Below, in pieces: positions 36,601-48,889 of a stretch of DNA of 64,000 nucleotides. The stretch is taken from positions 8,349,213 to 8,413,212 of the forward strand of contig NC_063264.1 of assembly GCF_019578655.1 (NCBI RefSeq). The letters run 5' to 3'. Under the pieces are notes generated by a model. It did not search any database and had not been told where the DNA came from. It saw only the letters and a list, made by a program, of their open reading frames with translations. Made by a program: the position numbers and the translations under genes. Source of the stretch: Ricinus communis (Eukaryota > Streptophyta > Magnoliopsida > Malpighiales > Euphorbiaceae). Every line of letters starts with the position of its first letter. The stretch's first letter is position 1.

Positions 36601-37152
36601 TGTCACGACCCGTTATGTGGGCCCGTGACCGACACACTTAATAACAAAAATACCAACCATATAAATTTTCATTAAAACCCCATATTAATAAAATTATATT
36701 TCTAACCCTTATTTCAAAATTAATTATCAATTTAATCCTAACACTTAATTAACTTAATTAATCAATTTGCTAACTGTTTTTCAATTAAAATCAACACCAT
36801 TTGGTAATTAAAATTTATCATTCCCTAATAAATTCTTTATAACAATATGATTATTTACTATTCCTTTCATGACTTTCAAATATTGAAATTAATTCATATA
36901 TTCGGATTGGGAAAAAAATTAAAAGACCAAAAAAATATAATTTATTTTTTTCAAAGAATTTACTTAATTAATTTCTTAAAAATCAGGCTAATTAAATATA
37001 GAAAATACTCCCTTATTTTGTCTAGCATTAAAATTCTATTTAAATCATCCCAAATAAATCAAATAAAAATAAAATAAAATTAATTTAAATAAACTCGTTA
37101 TTAATTATTACTAATATTATTATTATTAAAAGAAAAAATTCCGGGTATTGCA
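36601..37152 (-). mobile_element. Internally deleted LTR of the solo-LTR family, copy A
   Basis: Reversed, it starts TGCAATACCCGGAATT and ends CACATAACGGGTCGTGACA, matching the termini of the three solo LTRs, but is only 552 bases. The GC-rich island and the dyad array are missing. The inner part shares phrases such as ACCCCATATTAAT with the LTR at 15362-18180. Its position next to a primer binding site shows it is a 5' LTR. Confidence 0.7.
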
Positions 37153-37680
37153 ATTAATTTCAATTAATTTTTTATGTTTAAAAATTGGTTGGAAACGGAA
37201 CTGGCCGACTCTATCGTCGCAACGTCTACTTTTATATAAGTTAGGGTACTATTATATTTATAATTGATATACAAACTAATATCAAAAGGAAGTATTTAAC
37301 GTAAATGCTCTATTAATTATTTAGTTTATATAAGAAAATTACAATAATTTAAATAAAAATGACTAATATAATTATTATTATTATTATATAAGGTACACCG
37401 AATTTAGCCATAAGATATGAATATAAAATTAATTCATAAATAAAACATATATAACTTATTAATAAAATATTTAATTAAGTTCCACGCAAAGCGCGAGTAT
37501 TAAATTAGTTTATTTATAATCCTAATAGAATTAATTAGTGAATAATCTATTTCAGTCGTAATACTATCATAATTCACTATTTTTTAAAAAATATCATGGC
37601 TCATATTAATGTTATTAATTTGAAAAAACTTCAATAAACTACCCTTGGTTTCACCTCTTTACTATTTGGTGTATATTATT

Positions 37681-38199
37681 TAGTTTGTTTTACTTTAGTA
37701 CCTTATGGAAATGACCGTTGGCAAATAACAGTCAATTTTTACAACACCATTAAATAGGTTCTGATGTGGCAAGCTAAAACTATTCTTTTTTCTAAATTAC
37801 CCTTTAGCACATGTGTTCACCATTCAAACCCTCTTTTCCTTACTTCCTCATCACCTAATTTCAAAATGAAACCAAACCTTAACTAAATTAAACACCAAAA
37901 CAATCATTCAAATGAGATTTTATTTCAAATTTGGTGACTAAATCAAAGAATTTTCTCCCTATTTTTAAATCCCTAGTGATTTTGTTTCTTGATAGAAATT
38001 TAAATTTTAGTTGTCCGAGTTGTTTTAGTGGTTTCTTAAGGTGGAAATTGTTTAGGAGTGACTCGAGCTTCCTCTTTCATGAGTTGCGAGGTATGCAACG
38101 TGAAGTCACTTTTTCCTCAATTTTTATTTGTTGTTTCGTTTGATTTTGGGCATGATAACTATTTCTTTGTCAATGGTCTTTGTCGAACTCTTTGTCCAA
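37681..38199. other. Spacer between copies A and B
   Basis: About 500 bases not shared by the other copies. It is less A/T-rich than the surroundings and has open frames (37931-38143 and 38058-38264) without a recognisable domain. It could be a fragment of a host gene or of another element. Confidence 0.4.
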
Positions 38200-39092
38200 A
38201 TCATATATTGAGAATTAATGTAATCCTATTTCTTGAAAATTCTTATTTAATGTCTAATATCTAATATTTAAACTCTAATCTCGTTTTTTTGATAATCTTA
38301 CAATTATCTTTTAATCTCATTCAATTAATTCTATTGAAAATTCGGCAGCATCTTCCTTATAAATTAAACTAATTTCCTCCGTAAAATGGATCTAAAACTT
38401 GCAAGAAAATCACAACTCACAAACTACCCATATAGAGCCACCAATTATTTAATTCAATTAAATCTCTAGCAAGGTAATTTCTGCTAGTCCTTATTCATCC
38501 AATTAACTTCAAATTATTGATAGGTTTTAATAACACTAATAATTATATCCTACCATTATACTATCAGTTATCTACCTACGATAATGTATGTAATCAATAA
38601 AATTTTACATTTATGTTTATGTATTTGTGGGTAGTACAATCTCATTGAGTTTAGATTAAACTTTCTAAAATTTTAGAACATCACATTATCCACGTCACAT
38701 CATCCATCTGATTGCGATAACCGATACAAGACTAGTTGGGTATTGAAATCACACCATCCTGACACAAAATTCCTCCTCGACTAGAATCTAGAAAGTCTTC
38801 TCTGTTCCTCTACAGTCCAACATGGAGCCTACTACGGCACAGATTCATTCTCACAGCAACTGAGCTTGTCATCTAGAGAATTCCAATCTAATACAATTTA
38901 CTTTGAAAGATTTACTTATTTATTTATTTTATAATCATCACTGATAAAAATTATTATTATCTTGAAAAATACCTTTATAAAATCATAAAATTTCTAGTTA
39001 TTTTTTTTATATAAAATTCTACAATATTGCGCACTAGGGTGATGATACCCCCTATCACCAAGGGTTGCAATGCACAATGCATGATGCATGTC

Positions 39093-39299
39093 CTAAAAGT
39101 GAGTTATTGAATTATGCATGCCTAACACTGAAATGCCATAATGAGTTCTCATGGGACTGGGCGCAATATTGTATTTTAAAACACTTTGTTCTACATAGAA
39201 AAATAAATAGTATTCGCTTAAGTTTTTATGGATTTTGAGCGTCCGAAAAATACACCAACCACCATTCTTATGCTTCTTACAACCACAAAACTCAACCAT
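39093..39299 (-). other. 68-codon open frame in copy B
   Basis: Same residues as the frame at 35972-36178. See that entry; no family recognised. Confidence 0.35.
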
Positions 39300-39655
39300 A
39301 TATGCTCTGACCTCTGCTCGACATTCTACGTACTAACTTCGGCTTTACTCATTAAGATAATACCTGATGCGATGACGAGGCAGCTCATGATACGACTGCA
39401 ATTACACTCCGCACCAATCCTAAACTGTGGTGCCCACTGCCGAAACAACAATCGAAGCATTTGCTACTGCGCCCATTCTCAATGCATAATCAAGGACAAG
39501 CTCACAAGAAAAAGAAAAGATAGACTCTCTAACAGTGAAAGTTGAGGCATTGGAGTCATTGAAAACAAACAAGACAGATTTGATCCTAGCTCCGTAGTAC
39601 TAAGAATCTTAACCTAGGTCGAAGGAAATCTAAACCTAGGCTTTGATACCAACTT

Positions 39656-40192
39656 TGTCATGACCCGATCTGTGGGCCCCTGACTGGCACACTTAATTGC
39701 AAAAATACCAACCATATAAATTTTCATTAAAACCCCATATTAATAAAATTATATTTTTAACCCTTATTTTAAAATTAGTTATCAATTTAATCCTAACACT
39801 TAATTAACTTAATTAATCAATTTGCTAACTATTTTTCAATTAAAATCAACACTATTTGCTAATTAAAATTTATCATTCCCTAATAAATTCTTTATAAAAA
39901 TATTATTATTTACTATTCCTTTCATGACTTTCAAGTATAGAAATTAATTCATATATTCATATTGGGGAAAAAAATTAAAAGACCAAAAAATATAATCTAT
40001 TTTTTTCAAAGAATTAACTTAATTAATTTCTTAAAAATCACACTAATTAAATATAGAAAATACTCCCTTATTTTGTCTAGCATTAAAATTCTATTTAAAT
40101 CATCCCAATAAAATAAAATTAATTTAAATAAAAACTCGTTATTAATTATTACTAATATTATTATTATTAAAAGAAAAATTTCGAGTATTGCA
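39656..40192 (-). mobile_element. Internally deleted LTR, copy B
   Basis: Reversed, starts TGCAATACTCGAAATT and ends GGTCATGACA (C-to-T change in the usual CGTGACA end). Same internal deletion as copy A, so the deletion predates the duplication. Confidence 0.7.
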
Positions 40193-40732
40193 ATTAATTT
40201 CAATTAATTTTTTATTTTTAAAATTTAGTTGGAAACGGAACTGGCCGACTCTATCGTCACAATGTCCACTTTTATATAAGTTAGGATATTATTATATTTA
40301 TACTTGATATACAAACTAATATCAATAGGAAGTATTTAACATAAATGCTCTATTAATTATTTAGTTTATATAAGAAAATTATAATAATTTAAATAAAAAT
40401 GACTAATATAATTATTATTATATAAGGTACAACAAATTTAGCCATAAGATATGAATATAAAATTAATTCATAAATAAAGCATATATAATTTATTAATAAA
40501 ATATTTAATTAAGTTCCGCGCAAAGCGTGAGTATTAAATTAGTTTATTTATAATTCTAATAGAATTAATTAGTGAATAATCTATTTCAGTCCTAATACTA
40601 TCATAATTCACGATTTTTTTAAAAATATCATGGCTCATATTAATATTATTAATTTGGAAAAACTTCAATAAACTACCCTTGGTTTCACCTCTTTATTATT
40701 TGGTGTCTGTTATTGAATGCATACTAAATGGC

Positions 40733-41643
40733 GAGCACCTAATATACACTCCAAAGGCAAATGCATACTAAATATTATCCCAAAGACAATATATCATTTA
40801 TTTTTGTTATTGAATCAACACCTGACATCTAAAATATGATCATACATGCCACATAAATGAGTGTATGCCACTCTTCCAATTATATAAAATCTTGACTATA
40901 AATATTAGAAAAATTCAAACTACCATTATCCGTTCCTGAGTTGTATAGAAAATATTTCAATGTTTTCGAATTGAATTTACTAAAACAAGAATTTTTTTCA
41001 TAAAAACATTTAAATAAAAACTATACATATAATATAATTAAAAATTATAATGTTATATATTTATCCACTCATTTGGTATGCAGGATCAAAACTGACTATA
41101 ACTTTCGTTCAACTCGCTAACTTTTTCTCGAACAGTCATTCATACACGTAATCTTATAAATCATATATATAAACAAAATTGAGAATTAATGTAATCCTAT
41201 TTCTTGAAAATTCTTATTTAATGTCTAATATCTAATATTTAAACTCTAATCTCGTTTTTTTATAATCTTACAATTATCTTTTAATCTCATTCAATTAATT
41301 CTATTAAAAATTCGACGGCATCTTCCTTATAAATTAAACTAATTTCCTCCATAAAATGGATCTAAAACTTGCAAGAAAATCGCAACTTACGAAGTACCCA
41401 TATAGAGCCATCAATTATTTAATTCAATTAATTGTCCAGCAAGGTAATTTCTTCTAGTCCTTATTCGTCCAATTAACTTCAAATTATTGATAGGTTTTAA
41501 TAACACTAATAATAATATCCTACCATTATACTATCAGTTACGATGATAATGTATGTAATCACTAAAATTTTACATTTATGTTTATGTATCTGTGGGTAGT
41601 ATAATCTCATTGAGTCTAGATCAAACTTTCTAAAATTTTAGAA
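40733..41643 (-). repeat. Direct-repeat copy C, partial
   Basis: Corresponds to 34639-35543 of copy A (shared GAGCACCTAATATACACTCC, the run of words through ATTGAGAATTAATG and the CATTGAGT end). It has its own small changes, including a 12-base insertion near 41168 and a short loss near 41540. It has no LTR or open frame. It begins about 27 bases after copy B ends. Confidence 0.7.
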
Positions 41644-41730
41644 CAAAGCATTAATATTCCTTAATCCAATCAAATATATATCCTTTTTGTTGATACCATA
41701 TTAAACACATATAAGTGATATGTATATTGA

Positions 41731-42223
41731 GGGTAAAAAAAAGTATAAATGACACCATAACTATGTTACTCATATCCATTTGGTATCTCAATTTAATAAT
41801 TAGAAGAAATGGTACCCTAAGTCACCATTAATGAATCAGACGATGATACTTTATACTTTTCGGCCATTTTGTGTTAATATGGTAGTCAGATTTTTTCTCT
41901 AGCTTCCACATCACTATTGACCTGTATATAATTAATCATAGTAAGCTTGAAAATTCTTAATCCCCAAAGGCAATTGTAAGGTATGAGTTCAAGGTAGAGG
42001 AGCTGAGAGAACATTCAACATCTAACTAGGATTAGTTATGTCTGAACAAGAGATGATGTGGTAGTTAGTGAAAGAATTTGAATACCACATCATTACATTA
42101 TGATTAGAAAGTATAACTTAATCCATTGTTGGTCAGTTGGTGTATTATTTTTTGTAATTATTGAGTCGAGGTATCAAATGAATACAATAGTCATAGTTAT
42201 AGTACTATTTATACATTTCACCC
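41731..42223. repeat. MULE-type MITE with perfect 9 bp target duplication
   Basis: The element begins GGGTAAAAAAAAGTATAAAT and, read from the other end, GGGTGAAATGTATAAATAG. The inverted ends align for about 70 bases (shared ATTTGGTATCTC / ATTTGATACCTC and TAATTA words). Both flanks are GTATATTGA (41722-41730 and 42224-42232), a perfect 9 bp duplication, the hallmark of Mutator-like transposition. At 493 bases without coding sequence it is non-autonomous. The 461-602 element is a short relative. Confidence 0.9.
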
Positions 42224-42232
42224 GTATATTGA

Positions 42233-43019
42233 TTAATAAGTAATATTCATCCACCTACTATAGAAATTATTGAGCTTAATCACCTGAAAAAAAAATCACT
42301 AATCATAACTAATAATGAACCAAAATAAAGAGGTTAGAACTTACTCCTACTTAGTGAGGCTTCCACCATATATAAGCAAATGAAATAAGCTCCTTTAAAT
42401 TGTTGATCCATATGCCATTTACTTGCTTATGATAAGTTGAATAGATATTTCCAATTAATTAGAGTGAGCTACCTTAACAAATTTATTCCTACATTAAATG
42501 TAGTTGTAACTCTTACATACCAAAATGATTATCAATATTAATCTAAAAATTAAATCCACCTAATAGACTCTAAAAAAATGGCAGAAACTCCAAACTGATA
42601 AAAAGAAAATTAATATAGATGACACTAGTGATTTGAATTTGGAACAACTCTTCTTTCCTTTTCCTTTCTTTCCTTATTGGCTAAACAAAAACAATAGCAA
42701 CAAAAAAGAAAAAGAAAAGTCCTTAAGCTCTCACGTGATCCTTTAGACATTAGCTAGAAAAGTAGCACCAACTTAAAATATCACCAGCTCTTCCTTTCAT
42801 TTTCATTTTTCCTTTTTTTTTTTTCTTGATCCCATCGACATGTAAAGAGATTCAAGTCTCTAGAATTTTCTTGTTTCTTTATCCTACTCTTTCCATTTAT
42901 TTTTAACTCTCTATAACTTTCCTTTTAGCATATCTCTATTTAGACTTAATTGGGCTTTTACCAGTAACGTGTGGGCTTGGTGGCTTACTAATGGGCACGG
43001 GCTGGTTAATTGGAATAGA
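42233..43019. other. AT-rich intergenic DNA, no gene seen
   Basis: No coding domain, RNA gene or terminal repeats recognised. The last 60 bases (GTGTGGGCTTGG...) are GC-richer and lead into the LINE fragment. Confidence 0.5.
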
Positions 43020-44265
43020 ACTAGGAATAAAATCTCAACGAAGAATCAAGGAAATACAATAGGAGATGTTGAATATGCAAGCCAATAGGAGGAGATGGAA
43101 TGCCGAGGTGTATAGGAAGATGGAAAGGGATTTGAAGGAGGAAGTTCAAAAAGATGAGATGTTCTTGATCCAAATGGCAGGTGCTTCTTAGCTGGAATGG
43201 GATGATAAAAACAACAATTTTTTTCATGCTAGAGTAGTGTAACATAGGAAGTTTTAATGCCTTGGTAGGAATTGAAGACTCATCAGGTTAATGGAGGACT
43301 GATAAGACTGACATCTCAGATGTGATTGTGCAATACTTCAGGGACATTTATACATTCTCGCAGCCAGTTATCCCATATGGGTATTTTAATGGTTTAAGGT
43401 CAATAGTCTCTCTTGACATAAATAGATCTTTAACTAGAGCAGTCACCGATGCAAAAATTAAAAAGGTTATTTTCTCCATACATCTGAATAAGCCCTGGGA
43501 ACAGATGGGATGACCATAAGATTTTTCCGGAGTAACTATGAGGTGGTTAGACAGATGTGTGTTTGGCAATTAAGAAGTTCTTTAGGAATGGACGTATGCT
43601 CAGAAGCCTTGACAATAAATCTATTACAATGATCCCGAAGACAAAAGAAATTCTAAAGGTACGAAAGACTAGAGATCAATAAGTTTATGTTCTGTTTTTT
43701 ATAAGATAATCTCGAAGATCCTAACGGTCCAGCTCCAAAGTATTATCCCAAAAGTAATTGGCGAAGAACAAAGTGCCTTCATTGGAGGACGTTGTATTTC
43801 AGACAATATACTAGTTGCTCACGAGATCACTCACTCCTTAAGAACTAGAAGGACCAATAGGGATAAGGATGTTGCCATAAAGCTCGATATGAGCAAGGCT
43901 TACGAGAGAGTACAGTGGGTCTTCCTTATTAAGATGATGGAAAAGATAGGCTTTTGTAGGGTAGAATGTATTTCGACGGTTTTGTACTTGGTGAATATTA
44001 ATGGTTCGACTTCGGGGCTAATTGTTCCTTTAAAGGGGCTGCGACAAGGTGACCCCCTAAAACCATTGTTATTTCTCATCCATGTGGAGGGGTTGTCCCA
44101 CAGGATTTCATCAACTAGATGTTAAGGGCTCATCAGTGGTGTCAAGATAGCTTAAAATAGTCCGGCCATTTCCCATCTCCTTTCGTCGATGATGCTTTAT
44201 TATTTTGCAAAACAATTGATTCAGAAATAAGGCAGCTTAAGCACATTCTTAGTGCTCATAAGTAA
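43020..44265 (+). mobile_element. L1-type LINE fragment (endonuclease-RT linker and RT)
   Basis: Plus strand, broken frames. 43020-43250 is the linker between endonuclease and RT (NNNFFHAR). 43690-44125 is the RT core: EEQSAFIGGRCISDNILVAHE, then KLDMSKAYERVQWVFL, then the GLRQGDPL motif at about 44038-44062. A region around 44185 (FVDDALLF in a different frame) is the catalytic FxDD. Coding stops at about 44260 (LKHILSAHK), where unrelated AT-rich DNA begins. Endonuclease and the 3' half are missing. Confidence 0.85.
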
Positions 44266-47249
44266 CAACCAAAATTCTCTCTAAATCTCTATTTAAGTTC
44301 CAAATAAAATATAAAAGAAAAGCATAAAAATGATGTTAAAATTTTGTATTAAAAATGAAAAAGCAATAACTATTCCTTAAGTATAATAAAATATAAATAA
44401 AAAGTGCTTAAATTATAAAAATATAATTCATGCATAGATTAAAAATTATATAAAAAGAAAAAATTAAAAATATAAAAAAAATAAAGAAAATGTAACAGTA
44501 AACAGTATATTCTGAATATATAACGAGTATCTATACAATTTCATAATTACTTAAAATTTATAAAATTATTGCTAATGTTATCAGATTAAAATGAATAAAT
44601 TTAAATGTTTGAATCCTTTTTAAATTAATTTAAGAAATAAAATTCAAAATATTAAGAAATTGGATAAATATAGTATATATCAGGAGTATGTTATAGATAT
44701 ATAATAAGTATATATAGGGAGTTCATAAGTATATATTTTAAATTTAGTAAATGTGTGTCTATATTATGTGTGTTTGATATGTATCCTGTAAAATTGTTGT
44801 ATATTGACTATTGTATGATATAGATACATATAAAAAAATATCAATTATACATTATATAAAAAAAAAATTATCTTCTAAAATATATAAAACAACTTTTAAA
44901 ATATACAGTAAAAAGTATATACTAAGTACATAACAAGTTAATTTTAGATATATGATATTATGATTCTCATTGAGTTTTCTCCCTTTAGATTTTTAAATTA
45001 TCTTTATACTTTTTTATATATCAATATGGAAATTATCTATTTTTCTTCACCATAATGAATATAATGATAAAAATTGAGTTAAAATTGTTCAGAATAAATT
45101 TAAACAAATAGAATAATTAATTCTTAAAATATATCTAAGAGAAATTATACCTACTTAGTATTAAAGTCAATAATCTTATTACTGAACCTATTAATATTAT
45201 CATAAATTACTTGTCCATCATGTATAATATATTGACATAAAAATCACAAGATAATTACATCAAGTTTCTTCTTCAAATCTTGTTTGACTAATCGAGCTTT
45301 TTAACTCTGCCACATGATTCACGCACTATCAAAATCTTCATCTTCCTTGGATTTTGCATAAGAAAACAATACAATTGCAAGCCTCTTTCAGTATTTATAA
45401 GTTTGTTGTTTAGAAACTATAAATACATAAGGTCTTTCCTCATAAAAGCATAAGAAAACAATACAATTGCAAGCCTCTTTCAGTATTTATAAGTTTGTTG
45501 TTTAAAAACTATAAATACATAAGGTCTTTCCTCATAAAAAGATCATATATTTATAAAATTATTAAATGCAAAAAGAACTTAGAAAAGCTACAAGTTTCAT
45601 TTTTGAAGATCTAATTAAAAAAATCTAACAAAATTTACATTTTGCTTCTATAAAATCTAAAATTTTAGTTGTCTTATGCATAAATGAATATCATTTAATA
45701 AGATTATATCACATGACCAAAAGAAATTCAACTTTTTTTATATAAATTTTTAACCAGTATGTAAAATTGACTAAGCAATAGTTTTTAAATATAAAAAATA
45801 TAGTTAACAGTATATATAGTATACTATGAGTATATTATAAGTAAATAATGAGTATCTACTACCTTATCATCATAATAAGAAAAACTAAAACAACAACAAT
45901 AAAATAAAATAAAAAAGAAAAAAATAAAGATAGACAGCATGAAAAGAGTTCAGGTCTTAATGCTCACAAATAACAACCAAAATTTTCTCTTAGTTTTCTT
46001 TTTTCATTTTCTATTTTATATTCTCTCCTTACATTCTCGGTTACTCAACTTTCAAATAACACATACACTTCTCTCTCTCTCTTTTATTTTTTCTTTATCT
46101 ACTCTAATATGAGAACTTAAAATTAGAGACAATAATAAAATCAGTGAAGTACAATAAGTTTTGAAAAACGGTTACAAATAATAAAAAAATAAAACATTAA
46201 ACCAGCCGGGTATTTAAAAGCATGATCTTGGTCTTTTTCATTATTCAAGAGTTCAGATATATGAGAAATTAAAAGCAAATTAAATAAAAAGAAAGAAACA
46301 ACAAAAGATCATGATGAGAAATTTGAAAAACCAAAACAAAGAAAAGGTAAAAGGTAAATGCAAAAAATATAAGACCAAATTAGCATAAAAAAAAGGGATT
46401 AGCATAAACATAACTTCCCTAACACCCCGTATAAAAGTAAAATAAGTACAAATAAGCCTACCCCATATAATTTTCTCTTATTTCAATTCCATGTTTTACA
46501 GGCCCAAGATACAGTTAGGCCCTTGAACTATAGTCCAAAGACAATTTAGGCTCTTGATTTCTTTTTGTTCTAGTAATCCTTTTTTAAATAAAAAAGTCGA
46601 GCAATGCAATCCTTCTGTTAATTTTATAGAAACTACTGTTAATTTTTAATGACATAGCAAAATGGGGTCCACTTTTTCTGTCAGTTGCTGCACATGTGGC
46701 AAGTGGAACTCTTCTTTGTCATGACATGTGAGAAAATAGCAGCAAAAGAACAAACTTTCCCTTTTTTCCCACCTTCTTCATATTCTTGGAAAATTTATGT
46801 AATGCTGCCTGTTTTATATGTATATTATTTGCTCAAATTCTCAAGATCTCAGAGTTGACATAGATTTATGTATGCAAGGGTTGATGTACCATTATCTTCT
46901 TTAAGATGTATATTCCAATAATGAGGATCAGTCAATAGTGGGATCCGGTATTTGGCTAGTTTCAAATAGTAATGCTAGCATTTAGAGAGAGGCTAGAGTT
47001 GAGAGCAAAAGAAAATCTGAAACGAGAAAGATAAATAATAAAAACCAAAAGAAAAAATCTGTGCGGCAGAGATGGGATGGCTTAGTTTGATTTTATTCTT
47101 AGTGTTGCATACTCAAAGCATGTTAACGGGCCAGGAATGGTAATGGAAGCTCAAGACGAGATTATCGGCCTGAAGGTTGCAAGTGAGCAGCTGGAATAAA
47201 GGAATTGAAGCATGAAGAATGTGGAGTACCGCTATTCAGTAGCAAGAAC
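44266..47249. other. Intergenic DNA; A/T-rich with small repeats
   Basis: A 92-bp tandem duplication is at 45356-45539. Motifs around ACAGTATATA and GAGTATAT recur near 44505, 44670, 44905 and 45800. A 35-base phrase at the LINE junction (44254-44288) recurs imperfectly at 45956-45990. From about 46500-46750 the text AGGCCCTTGAACTATAG and following is typical of a dispersed plant repeat. No gene seen. Confidence 0.5.
45356..45539. repeat. Tandem duplication, 92-bp unit, two copies
   Basis: Units 45356-45447 and 45448-45539 differ at one visible base (TTTAGAAACT versus TTTAAAAACT), so the duplication is recent. Confidence 0.93.
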
Positions 47250-47589
47250 GTTGTTAATTATCATTACTGCATTTTGTCATTTAGTTATTTGTCTTTTAGT
47301 ATATTACAATTGTTATTGTTACTGAATTCTAGAAGGATTCTGTTAGCATATTAAAAGGCAAAGAATGTATGGAATCATTATTGAATGAATTACAACAAAT
47401 TCATTTCCTTCCTCCTTTGTCTCTCTTTCTTTACCTTTCTCCATTTTTGTACCATGAGAAATCCAAGGAATGCAACAGAGGTATCAGAGCAGTCCGATCC
47501 TAATCCAACTCTAACTTCCATTGCGCAAATGACTAAGAAAGATAAGGTTGTTGTTCCTGAGGCACAACAGTCCATTGAAGAACAAGTTC

Positions 47590-48780
47590 AAATGATTGAG
47601 CAATGTAACCAAGAGTTTAATAAAGATGTATACAATCATCTGGACTTACATCACAAACAGTTACAAGAGAATTATAACTCTTAATAATGATGCAGAGCAA
47701 AATGGATTAATTGACAGAAATGATGAGATCCCTTACACTCAATGCTCAAAATGGAGTTCTTCCCTTTGTGGCAACTGGAGCAATTACTATTCCTTCTTTA
47801 CCATTGAAGTCTCCTAAGCCTACACCTTCTGCAGTAGTCAACTCTCCTCAGAAAGTGGGTGGAGCTACTATCAATTTTGGTAAGGGCATCTTACCAACAC
47901 CTCTTCCATTTCTAATGCAACTATAGAAGTTGGAGACTCTAACCTTTTATGCCTCAATCTAGTAGTCAAGGCCTTTATGGCAAACTACCCAAGTTAGAGC
48001 TCTTCACTTTCAAAGGTAATAATCTAAGAACCTGGATATGAAAGTGTCAAAAATACTTTAATTTATGTGGAATAACTGATGATTAGAAGGTGGATATTGC
48101 CACTTTATACCAAGGAAAGAGCTGACATGTGGCGTCAAGGATGGCATCTTAACAATAAGGAGAAAGATTGGGACAAGTTTGTTGAGTCACTCTGCCAAAG
48201 GTTTGGAGAAATGAATGCGTCTGATGTGGTAGAGGAATTAAATAAGCTGAAACAAAAGGGCATAGTTGATGAATAATAAGAGGCATTTGAAGAGATGAAA
48301 TGTCTTATGCTCAAATATCACCCATGGTTGGATGAAGGGTATTTTGTCTCAAGTTTTATTAATAGTCTGAGTAAGGAGTTAAGACACATGGTGAAATATT
48401 TAAGCCCTCAACTCTGCACCAAGCTTGTGAACAAGCTAGATTGCAAGAAAAATCCATTTCTGCCATGTTTAAAAGGCAAAAGTCCTTCCTAAAAACCACT
48501 ACTAGTTACAACTCCAAACTTACTAATTTCTTTAATCCGTATTCTGGTAAACTTGTAACCAATTACACCCTTACCAATCCTAGCAAAAACTTCACTAAAC
48601 CTGCAATCAAGCCTGACCTTATTACCAAATCTAAACCAGACAACAACCTAGACACATTCAAACCTAAAATGCCACAACCAAAATCAAGAGAGGACCAGGG
48701 CAATGTTTCAAGTGTAGTGACAGGTATTTTCCAAGGCATATATGCAAATCTAAACAGCGTAATGCTATGAATGCTACTAA
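47590..48780 (+). pseudogene. gypsy gag pseudogene with zinc knuckle
   Basis: Frames shift several times. Recognisable parts are KLELFTFKGNNLRTWI (about 47990-48045), the gag core WDKFVESLCQRFGE through LNKLKQKGIVDE (48169-48273), YFVSSFINSLSKELRHMVK (48340-48396), and a knuckle CFKCSDRYFPRHICKSK (about 48706-48756) of the C-x2-C-x7-H-x-C form usual for this group. Gag would package the element RNA. Confidence 0.7.
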
Positions 48781-48889
48781 AGAGGATATGGAGAATGAGG
48801 AAGTAGAAAATACTAAGGAAAATTTAGGGGAAGTTAGTGGCAATATAGAGATATCTATGCATGCCATTGAGGGTAGTGATAGTGTTAAC

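Larger units (their letters stand above)
34639..37680 (-). mobile_element. Direct-repeat copy A: LTR-retroelement-derived unit
   Basis: On the minus strand it contains an internally deleted LTR of the solo-LTR family (37152-36601), a likely primer binding site (36596-36584), and a leader/internal region down to about 34639 with no retroelement protein domain. The piece from about 35060 onward recurs as copy B (38200-40705) and the piece 34639-35543 as copy C (40733-41643). Sequence identity by eye is high, with small indels. It could be a non-autonomous LTR element or a chimeric repeat with a Helitron-like tail near 37480-37507. Confidence 0.6.
38200..40705 (-). mobile_element. Direct-repeat copy B
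   Basis: Corresponds to 35060-37677 of copy A, same orientation. It contains LTR 40192-39656 (537 bases), primer binding site 39651-39639 and the identical 68-codon frame (39299-39093). A block of about 100 bases present in A near 36335-36415 is missing near 39460. The start is internal to the unit, so B is 5'/3' unequal to A rather than a full tandem copy. Confidence 0.65.

Noticed and set aside
37480..37507. Helitron end in copies A and B
   Set aside because: Hairpin-like CACGCAAAGCGCG is followed by TTAGT rather than CTRRT, and no 5' end was found; kept only as a note.
47385..47684. 99-codon frame as a secreted protein gene
   Set aside because: It overlaps the LTR leader and primer binding site of the gypsy element, so its N-terminus is not a gag or host gene start.
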